In this document: piece after piece, positions 8,596 through 16,987 of the stretch
Numbering within the stretch: position 1 is the first letter of the stretch
Layout of the letters: the number at the start of each line of letters is the position of its first letter
Origin: Porogramme epimiltina
Lineage: Eukaryota; Basidiomycota; Agaricomycetes; Polyporales; Polyporaceae
Assembly: GCA_900155495.1 (NCBI GenBank)
Contig: FTLJ01000567.1
Location: forward strand, 1 to 21,013
Length of the DNA: 21,013 bases
Direction: 5' to 3'
Program-made: the position numbers and the translations under genes
The notes under the pieces: model-generated
The model's input: the letters and a program-made list of their open reading frames with translations, nothing else
Database searches by the model: none
What the model was told of the DNA's origin: nothing

Positions 8596-9745
8596 TTACT
8601 TGGTAATAACGATCTTGACACTGTCGCCTCCTGACACAATCCTGACCTGCTCCAAGGTGTCAACGACGAAGTGCGCTCCACAGGCTTCGATCATCTCCCG
8701 TGCATGGCTCGAGCACACTGCCACCACCGTTGCCCCGGAGTCGAGGCCCGCGCGGATGCCAGCCGGCGAATCCTCGAAGACGACACAGTTCCGCGCTTCG
8801 AACCCGAGCGCGTCCGCGGCGAGCAAGAAGGCGTCCGGCGCAGGCTTGTCGTTGCGGAGCTGTTTGTCGTTGACCGCGACCACAACTGGGGGAGGGGCGA
8901 TTCCGGCGCGCTCCATACATCCTCGAGCTACAACCCCAATCAGATTAGCCACATGATTTTCAACCTAAAACGAGAACAGCTACTCACCAAACGTATCCGA
9001 GCTCATGCTCGTGACCGCGCAGCGGCCCTCGGGCACCGAGCCCACCAACGTCTTCGCTCCCCGCACGGCGCGCACGGACCGGTCCTGCATCGCCGCCTCG
9101 GCCTGCCACGCCTCGAGCCTGCGCTCGCGGTCCACGATGTTCTTCGACCCGTCGTCCACTTCGATCTCCTCCGCGAACACGTCCTCGAATGTTGCGCCCT
9201 CGGACGTGAGGAGCCCGAGCCGGTTGCTCACGCGGCGCACAAACGAGGGGCGGTGCCGGTAGCGGCGGCTGGTGGACCACTGCGGCCGCCCGCTGGACCC
9301 GAGGGACGATCACGAAGACGACGCAGAGGACACGCTGCTCAAGCTCGAGCTCGCGCCGTCGGATAGGGGCGGGGTGGGTAGCGTTGCGGGGGTGGCGGAG
9401 CCCGGGCTGTGGGCGTGGTAGGCGTCCGCGAAGAAGAGGGCGGACTCTTCAAACGCTTTCACCTCCTCGTCCATCGCACGGCTGCGCGGACGGACGTGTG
9501 GCTTGAAGAGGGCGATGCCGTCGGCTACCCGCCGCCCACGAGAGGCGGCAATGACGTATGCGGGGTCCTTCTCGACCTCTGCGGCGAGCTTAGCCCACGC
9601 TGCCTTGACAGCCGCGGTGGAATTGGTGAGGGTATCCTCCTGGGTTGTCCGTGAGCACTAGATAGATGTATGTCAGGATGTGGGTGCTCACCAAGTTGAA
9701 GATGACGGCGTCCGCGGGGAATGTTGTCTCAGAGCCACCGATCAT
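8596..9745 (-). pseudogene. Tandem HAD phosphatase paralog with lost motif I acids and an in-frame TGA
   Basis: Exons are 9745-9692, 9639-8988 and 8927-8596 (54+652+332 nt = 346 codons), with intron positions matching the neighbouring intact gene. Motif I reads FNL then EDTLTNS: the nucleophile Asp is Asn (codon 17) and the second Asp is Glu (codon 19). Choosing the adjacent acceptor three bases on gives DTLTNS but still leaves Asn. Motif III (K in NDKPAPDAF) and motif IV (VVFEDSPAGIRAG) are intact, and exon 3 is about two-thirds identical by eye to the intact copy. A TGA at 9312-9310 (codon 128) lies in the Ser-rich linker; the frame continues correctly beyond it for 218 codons. A 54-nt in-frame intron (GTGTCC...CCGCAG) could remove it, but its donor is weak and no clear branch site is visible. 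It is either a young pseudogene or a spliced, catalytically dead homolog. Confidence 0.8.
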
Positions 9746-9860
9746 AATGAGCGATTTGTTTGGGTGAGTGGAAGTAGTGCTTTTAAGCGACGGAGTACAA
9801 TGCCTTGGAAGTTTGAAGCAGGGGAGCGAGGTGAGAAATATGGCAATTGAACACCGACCT

Positions 9861-9867
9861 TGATATA
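9861..9867 (-). promoter_or_regulatory. TATA-like element of the HAD paralog
   Basis: The minus strand reads TATATCA with its first T 122 nt upstream of the ATG at 9745, nearly the same distance as the TATATAAG of the intact copy (120 nt). Probably a duplicated, slightly decayed core promoter element. Confidence 0.35.
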
Positions 9868-10691
9868 GCACTCAGATGCCTCGGCGTTCGCGGCCTCCTG
9901 CGACGAGGTACCCCCTGTTGAGTTCCTAAAGCAATGCATACCATACGCGTAGGAGCCAGCACCCATGTCGTGCAGTGAAAGCTATTTAGGGTGTCTACGA
10001 TATCCGACTTCAAGTCAAGGACAGCCTCCTCTCCTATTGATGAATGACGTCATTTGGACAGCGTCTGTTACGCGGCTAGTCAGGCAGGTATTCCCCCTGA
10101 GCGGGACTAGGCTGCGCTTGAAGGGGTAACAGGTCTACATACCAGCTATTGCTCACCTAACTAGCCCCTGAGTCCCGGAAGCACGGCAGCGCGACCACCA
10201 GCACTATCCCACCGCCGGCGAAAGAATGATCGTGGATGGTCGTTTGAACATCATCCCATTACATTGCTATACCTAATTAGCAAGTCGTACTCTGGGGCGG
10301 CTCGTCATATCATGCATGAAGCCCATAAACATACGTGCAGCTTTCGCGTCGGGATACAGAGTTGAGGGAGGAACGGAGAGAGGAGAGAGAGGGAGAGGGA
10401 GGCGGGAGATAATAAAACATAGAACAGAGACGCAGGGGAGAGGACGACCTGGCCGCCGCACGCACGCGAGAGTTTGTGTACAACCGCCGTCGGACAAATG
10501 GGAAAGCGTGCGTACGGGGCCGAAAAATGGAACAGGAGGAAGGAAAGGATTTACGCCATGGCGAAGTGTCCGGCGGCAAGATGATACCACGAGGCTAAGG
10601 GGAGAGTGGATGGCTGTAGTGGGAGGAGGCGTGGAAGGCGGTGGCCCAGCTGTAGAACGGTCGAATCTCGAAGGTAGAAGCGCGGTCTGAT

Positions 10692-10758
10692 CTACAGTCT
10701 TCACGAACGGCAGAAGTCAGCCCAGAGAGTCCAAGGGCAGACAAATGACGACGCTTAC
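10692..10758 (-). other. Candidate 3' UTR intron of the Ser-rich gene
   Basis: On the minus strand, 24 nt after the stop codon, GTAAGC begins a 67-nt segment with a GCTGAC branch-like site and a TAG end. All three signals fit the introns used elsewhere in this window. The stop would lie less than 50 nt before the exon junction, so it need not trigger nonsense-mediated decay. Confidence 0.35.
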
Positions 10759-10781
10759 CCAAAGTACGTATGCAAAGGGGT

Positions 10782-13700
10782 TCATCGCTGTGAGAAGATC
10801 TCGGTGATCGTCCGGCGTCGCTCCTTGCGAGCGGCTGAGTACGACACGGTGGTGGCCAAGCTCCGTCGTACGGCCTCGACGGGGCTGTCCTCGCCGCGAC
10901 TGCTCTCCAACGATGCCCTCGGGCGCGAGCTGATCGTCCGCGAGCGTGTGTCCCGCTCTCTTTCTGACTCGGAGCCGGACAAGGATGAGATGTTCGCTGC
11001 TGGTTCAAGGGAGAGTCCTTCGTCAGCGAACGCAGATTGCATGGACACATTCCGACTCCTCGCACCCCTCTCATGTTGCTGCTGCAGCCCTGTGAGCGCC
11101 GACGAGACCTTCGAGGATCGGGAGAACGTGACGCCGCCGTTCGTCTGCGAAGAGCTGTTGGACGCACTCCTCGAGATCGGGAAGGGATTCATCGTCGTCG
11201 ACTCGGGCGAGATCGATACGGTGGTGTGGCTGAGAGCGGTGGTGGGATTGGAGGGCTTGATGGCAGGTGTGAACGGTGTGGGTTCTGGGCGGATGGTAAG
11301 ATTCGAGCTGGCGGAGATCTTGCGCCTAGACATCGTCTCGGAAGTCGAAGGGCCCATAGGTGTAATAAGGGATTCCGATGGGAGGGTAGATAGAGCTGGG
11401 GCGACTGATGGGAATGGTCGCCGATCAGATCCTAGCAAGACATTGGACTGCCGCGAGATCGGAGTCGGCGATGGTTCGTAGTCAGGAAGGTCAACTTGTT
11501 GAGGATTGAAAGTCGTGGTTACGGAATCCACACGTTCTCTTGGAGTATACAAGCGGTGGGCAATGGACGTTGGGCCGGAGAGTGGTGCGGATTGTCGTAC
11601 GGTCGCGGGCGTGCCGTCGTTTGCATCCGTAACACTGCGCTCTTCGCTGCTTGAGGTCCCCGCAGAGCTGCGCAAGATGTTGAGGGAGGATGCTGGGCGC
11701 GATCGAGTGTTTCCGTTGCGCTCCAAGCTAGGAAGTCGGAGCCTAACGCTCTCTTTACCTGGCTCCCAGCTGTGTCTGACTTCTCGACTCCTCCGCCCGT
11801 CCGCGTCGCGCTCGCGGTTGTTCCCAAGTAGTACGATATCCGGTGTCCCTCTTCGTACAACCTCCTCGTCCAAGCTGAGGGTCCTGAGGTGCTGTTGAGC
11901 GGAGGTGGTGTCTCGAAGGATCTTGCCAACACCGAGGAGGAAGCCGGTCATGTTCCGCACAACTTCGTCGCTCACACGAAGGTTCTCGCGATGGTCCATG
12001 CCGACCTCCCTCCAAAGCTCGGGAAGATCGACACTGCCCTTGTAATCCGCAAGCTCAGCATCGATTTGGGCATCCAGCGCCTTGTTGGTGCCCTCCTTCA
12101 GCATCGCGTTGAGCCTGTCGAGTGCGTGGACGAGGTGTTGCGCGCTCTGGAAAACTTCCGGAATAGTACTTGTCGTCGTTTGACCCATCGGAGGTAGGCG
12201 CGAAAGATGGGATTCGAAGACAGACAGGGCGTCCATCATCAGCTTCCGATGGTCGTTGTTTCCTCCTCCTCCGAGGGCCGTGGGGGAGCGAACGGTTCCG
12301 AATGGTGATGCCCGATCGGCGGAAGCTTCCTGCTGTAGGGTTTCGACAGCTCGACTAGGAAGCGTGTATGACGACCTGTAGGAACGCAGCGCCGGAGGCG
12401 CAGTCCGTGGAGGAGGAGGCTCGTCATGATGAAGTGCAGCCATGGAGGTTCCTGGCCGGGAAGCCATCCCGCTCTGAGGTCTCAGCCGGAAGCTCGGATT
12501 GAGAGGGGTTTTCGGGTCGCGCGGTGGGCCCAAGCGTTCTTCAATGCGACTGCCCTCCTCGCTCTGTTCGAAGCTTGAATCCGGATCTCGTCCACTGGTG
12601 ATCGAGGCATTCCCTCCGGATCGTGTCCTCCGCGAAGAGACTGACGGTTCGACGTGCCCGTTGGACGACGAAAAGACGTCCTCGTCTCGTCTTTTGGTGA
12701 GTCCCGCCGCTCTAAGACCCTCTCCCAGCAAGCTCCTGCCACCACCGCCACCTTCTCCACTTCCGTTCCGCACCGTCTGTCTCCTCCCTTCAAACGAATC
12801 GTCGGGGAAGTCCTTTGAAGGGGAAGACAGATCCTCGGACATCCATCGCATTTGGTGTTTTCGAGTGAGCTCCCGCACTGTTGAATACCTTGCTTGACCT
12901 AGTCGACGAGGGGAGCCAGGCGGGTCCGAGGTCGAAATCCGGGTCTTCCGAGGAGACGGCGAAGCTCGTCCGAGCTCGTTGCGGCTAGCAGCCCTGTGTG
13001 GCGTAGCAGGCTCCACGATCGGCTGTTGCTGCAGCAGGAATGCAAGTCAGAACCTCGTTTCCTGCAGAAATTTCTCTTACGTACCCTCTCATCCGACGTT
13101 TTCCTCTCTCGGAACTCTCGAGGTAGAGGTTGCCTTCCCTTCTTGCCAGTGGGACTGCGCCGGGAAGAGGCGACCGCGGCCAATGCTGCAGCAGTGACGT
13201 CCTCGTCGTCTGAACGGTATGAACCATAGCTGTCGTCCACGGACGCAGCCATTGATACACGCTTGCGGGGCGTCCGCGAGGGCCCAGGCGACCCTCGGTC
13301 CTTCTCTCGAGCGGCATTCCGAAGCTTGCCGGGGGAAGCCGGAGCTGAAATCCGGCGCTGTCGCACAGACGCGGTACCACGCAGCTCTGGGGGAGTGAAG
13401 AGTGGCGGTGGGGTGATTTTGCCATCGGATGAGTAGGTGGACTCGGGGTGAGCCTCGCGCTCTGTCTCCGAGCCGGAGAGTTGAGTGTCTCGACGACGTC
13501 CGTTTGACGAGGACGCCAAAGAGGATGCTGGTCTGGGCTGCACTGACGATACTCTGGAGGATGAAGTAGTTGATGAAGAAGAAGAACCGGCAGCCGGTGG
13601 CGAAAGAGGAGATCGTGAAGATGAACTTGAAGGGGCGGGGGAGCCGAGGCGGGAAATGGAGGAAAGCTTGTCCAGCACCTAGAGCATATCGCCACCATAA

Positions 13701-14331
13701 ATGTAGTCAAGTAGTCCAGAGAGAGGGCCAGAGCAGGAATATTCAGGTGTAGGGCGATACCAGTAGTGTGTGCGGCAAGTTTGATCCCATGTAGATTCAC
13801 ATCCAAGTGATCGAGAAGACGAAAAGTTAGTAAATGCGCATTCACTAGGACTATGCCACGCACCATACGATTCCTCTGTGTCAAACTCTTCACCCGCTGC
13901 AATGCGGCCTGGTTATCGGGGGTGCCTGCCTTGGGGAAGGACCGCCTCCGGTCGTCCGAGAGCCGCGCCGTGTGATCCTCATCGTTCTCGTTATCATCTG
14001 GGTCGTCATCATTGTCTTCTATAACGGATGACCTCTTCTTGTGGTTGTAGGACTTGGCGTCGCCGCCAGCCCCGCCTGACATGCTGAAGGAGGGCTTAGA
14101 GCTGAGCGGCCGGTGACGGATGCTGCCGGCGCTTGTGCTTCGCTCGCCAACACTTCCGCTCCCAGTGGAGTTGGTCGCGGGCGGGGACGGGAGACCGGAC
14201 GCGTTGGAGGAGGTGCTCGGGCTAGGTGGTTCAGGGAGGTCGGGAAGGGTTGGGGGCGTTGAACCAGCAGAGCCTATGAAAATTGCCGACAAAGGACGAG
14301 ACTTGGGGGCCTGCAGAGGGCGGGGGGTCAT
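10782..14331 (-). CDS. Large Ser-rich, mostly disordered fungal protein of unknown function, 3 exons, 1102 aa
   Basis: Exons are 14331-13864, 13678-13085 and 13028-10782, joining in frame to 1103 codons with stop. I do not recognise the family. The chain is dominated by Ser, Arg, Pro and Thr, with many basic-Ser motifs typical of phosphorylated scaffold proteins. Residues ~25-60 are Pro/Ser-rich and ~108-120 acidic (DNDDDPDDNENDED). A short segment near 143-163 (LQRVKSLTQRNRM joined to VLDKLSSISRLG) looks conserved and helical. Another non-repetitive patch is RKHQMRWMSEDLS near 410-422. Residues ~612-740 form the one compact region, predicted helical by pattern (MMDALSVFESHLSRLPP, AQHLVHALDRLNAMLKEG, VVRNMTGFLLGVGKILRD). 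The C terminus ends RRRTITEIFSQR. No membrane segment or catalytic motif is seen. A cytoskeletal or polarity scaffold is possible, but that is guesswork. It is read divergently from the weak ORF at 14672. Confidence 0.85.
13029..13084 (-). other. Intron 2 of the Ser-rich gene with tandem acceptors
   Basis: The donor GTACGTAAG is strong. Two acceptors six bases apart (CAG at 13029 and CAG at 13023) both keep the frame and differ by two Gln residues. The first gives the 56-nt intron used in the gene model. Confidence 0.75.
13679..13863 (-). other. 185-nt intron of the Ser-rich gene
   Basis: It begins GTGCGT and ends CTCTAG. A perfect TACTAAC lies near its 5' third and a TTGACTAC nearer the acceptor. 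No AG dinucleotide occurs between TACTAAC and the terminal TAG, as expected for an AG-exclusion zone. Its removal joins RNRM to VLDKLSS in phase 0. Confidence 0.8.
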
Positions 14332-14671
14332 CGGATGAAGCTAGAGAGACGGATGAACATGAGAAACGAGGGGCGGGCTGAACGAAGGACGAGGAGGGGC
14401 GCCGTCGGCGTCGCAGACGGCGGGGGACGCGGGGCGGCGACGAAGGTGAAGAGAAGAGAGATGCTACGCACCGCCGGCGTCATCACACACGCCTTTACCT
14501 CGTTTCCATGTCTCCCACCCTCGCCCACCGTCTTGTCCCCCGTCCCCCGAGCCCTCTCCTCCTCCTCTTCCACAATGCGCTCCATTGCAGCTCTCCGTGC
14601 CACGTCGCACCATCTTGTCTCCCTCTCTTAACATCCCCGTCTTTCTTGCACACCTAAACTCCGCCGTCGCT
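14332..14671. promoter_or_regulatory. Upstream region of the Ser-rich gene
   Basis: This 340-nt segment separates the ATG of the Ser-rich gene (- strand) from the first ATG of a weak + strand ORF. It is pyrimidine-rich on the + strand after ~14500 and purine-rich before. No clear TATA box was found on the minus strand. Confidence 0.35.
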
Positions 14672-15190
14672 ATGCTGTCTGCCACGAACGCTCAACATGC
14701 TCAATTCAGTAACCTTCATACCCAGGCTGTGTGGGCTGTCCCACTCCCCTTCGAACGACGCTCCCTCTCAAGCAGATACGGTATCATGGTGTACCTAGGC
14801 AAAACTATAGAAGAAATACTAGACGATGAACCGCCTTGTCTCCAGCGACTACCGAGAGGTTTGGGCCATTTGGACGCCAGTCAAGCTTTTCTTGCACTCA
14901 GCTGCGCCGGAGGTCCGTTATATGCGGTTCAAACCGTACCTGATAGGCAACATGTCCACGTCAATGTTCTGCATTCTTGCATATATTGCCGATTACGCCC
15001 TTTTCAATCCGCGCGGAGAACACCTTCACGCTCTCACGATGGATGTAATTCCGTCGACTGCTGCCCAAAGATGGAAGCGAATACGTACCTATTATATGAA
15101 CCCGCGTCGGTCGGCGCATCTGTATATGAAGCGAGAACTTGCGAAACCATAGACCAAGGCGGAGACGTAAACCGGCAGGGCATTTTCTAG
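14672..15190 (+). CDS. Weak orphan ORF, 172 aa, unrecognised
   Basis: An ATG-initiated frame of 172 codons ends in TAG at 15188-15190. The local GC content is moderate, so an open frame this long is less expected by chance than in the GC-rich parts. The product has no recognised motif. It is fairly Cys-rich in its second half, with no signal peptide or membrane segment. A second open frame (14826-15152, 108 codons) overlaps it. It may be a real small gene, an exon of a longer gene or chance. Confidence 0.2.
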   Translation: MLSATNAQHAQFSNLHTQAVWAVPLPFERRSLSSRYGIMVYLGKTIEEILDDEPPCLQRLPRGLGHLDASQAFLALSCAGGPLYAVQTVPDRQHVHVNVLHSCIYCRLRPFQSARRTPSRSHDGCNSVDCCPKMEANTYLLYEPASVGASVYEARTCETIDQGGDVNRQGIF

Positions 15191-16987
15191 GCTACGACTC
15201 GGACAGCCGATATACTGGGTGCTCAGGCGGGTGTTATTGCTGCTTTGTATATCTTGGACTTGTGGTCCTAGTGATATAGGGGTAAGTAGGTACTATATAG
15301 TTTGAAGCCAGTCGGAGAATATAGTGTTTCCCCTGAACTCACGACGATGTGCAAGCACATTTGCTAGAAGTACCTCTGAAGGCGCAGGGCCTGCGGTTTC
15401 CCCTTTTACGTATTAAACTTCCAGGGTCTATTCTTGAGGCGCATTATCTATTCCATAGAACCTCCGGCGTAGAATAAGAAGCAAGGTGCTACGTACAATG
15501 CTCCGGTAGAGGCGTTCCCTCTTCGTCAGGAGGTTGCTACGCATGCACCCCCCCACATAGTAACATATACTAGTCAAACCGGGCTGGCTCTAGCGTGGTT
15601 GGGACCGTTGTCGAACCTCCCTCCCTTGGATGGATTGCCGTTGGCGACGTTGTGGGTGCTCACAAGAGTGGCCGCGGATATAAAGCGGCTACAGAGGGTG
15701 TGTGTGAGCTCACCCCGGTCCTTATGAAGCAGTAGGTTAATCGACAAAGCTGGAATAAAATGTGAAAAAGAAAGGTACCATCATCCACCTCGCCGTCCCT
15801 GACGACTGCTCTGCCTCATATATGGGGGCGGCTGCAGTCGCTTCGCCTTCTTCCTCCTCTCCCTCTCGGTATGTCTTAGACTGAGAACCCTTCCTTCCCA
15901 AGTTCAGTTGAACTTCGTGGGCGAGGCGCTCCGGGTTGCCCTCCCGCTGCTCAACAGGGCCCCACCTCGTGGGAGCCGCCGTGCGATGGACTCCCCCACT
16001 TGACGGAGGATGCTCACACACCCGTCGCATGCCGGGGCAATCGGTGCGTCGTTTTTATGAATCGCGGGAGATGTAGACGGAGCTCGAGGCGGCTCGGGGA
16101 GGTTGGGAGCATTGGCGATTCTGCCGCTGTGATGCTCACCAGCGTTAGCCGACTTCGACGACGAGCCATGTGCCCACCCGCCGAGTGCGCCTGTGGCGGT
16201 CGGCTAGCCCATATGAGACGCCAGGTTGTGGCTGGGCGTCCGGGGTGCGCGTTCGCTCGCCCATGACGACGAGAACAAGGCCCCACGATTGGTTACCCCG
16301 GAACACCAGCCCCATAATTAATCATTGTAAGAAATGACGTCGTCGTCCCGGGTTTAGCCAGTCGGGCCCGGTCTCGGGAGGCGAAAGCTGGCGATTGAAG
16401 ATGGTGTTGAACAGTGTTGAGGGTTGTGAGAACAACGCTGCTGATAGGTATGTATTGCCCTAGATATGTCGTCGCCCTTATTATCCCCGCGCATCTCTTC
16501 TGTGATGGCCCAGTCCTCACATGCCATAACTCGGTGGGCAACGCGCTGCCCGAGGCCGCTAGGGGCGGCTCGTTGCTCTTCGAACAGTTAGGGGCTCAGG
16601 GATGGCTGTAGACTGCGCGTTGAAGGCATTGAAACGGAGCAAAGTCGGCCATTGCAACCGGGGTCGCGACTGGCCGCGGCAGTCGATTGGATCGGCACGC
16701 CTTCTGCAGAACGTATGTGCGGGCGGTGCCAATATTTCTATTGCACGCGCGTGTGATCGCAGGGTGCGTGCCACGATCTCCCCCCCGCCCTCCCTTGGTC
16801 GCTTGTTCTCCCAGCTTGCTCCCAGCGCTGTTCTTTCTTGCCTCCTGCCTTCATCTACGCCCACCCCGCTCTTCCCCATCAACCGACGCCAGCGGTCTTC
16901 TGGCTGGCACCACGTTCATTTCCCCCACACTCCTTTACGACTCGGGCAGTAAATCTAGGCCGCGCGCACAGCGCGACGTACTTTCGA
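15191..16987. other. Unassigned region upstream of the SH3 membrane protein gene
   Basis: I see no supported gene. A minus-strand ATG frame at 16030-15737 (97 codons, with a Glu-rich stretch) contains a possible GTACCT donor and TTCCAG acceptor near its end, but shows no domain. The last ~250 nt are pyrimidine-rich and probably form the promoter and 5' leader of the gene starting at 16988; a CCAAT lies near 16728. No transposon ends or repeats were recognised. Confidence 0.45.

Larger units (their letters stand above)
9746..10781. other. Region between the HAD paralog start and the Ser-rich gene stop
   Basis: The left part is the upstream region of the HAD paralog. The right part (about 10300-10781) is probably the 3' UTR and flank of the Ser-rich gene. 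It holds a purine tract on the + strand (~10362-10412, GA-rich), which would be CU-rich in a minus-strand transcript. No domain-bearing ORF was recognised; the 143-codon minus reading at 10273-10704 lacks an ATG start and looks like composition. Confidence 0.5.

Noticed and set aside
10804..11481. 225-codon + strand frame antisense to the Ser-rich gene
   Set aside because: It lies entirely within the coding exon on the other strand and shows no domain.
15737..16286. Two overlapping minus strand frames with a possible intron
   Set aside because: Composition is ordinary, there is no domain, and the two frames are not joined by convincing splice signals.
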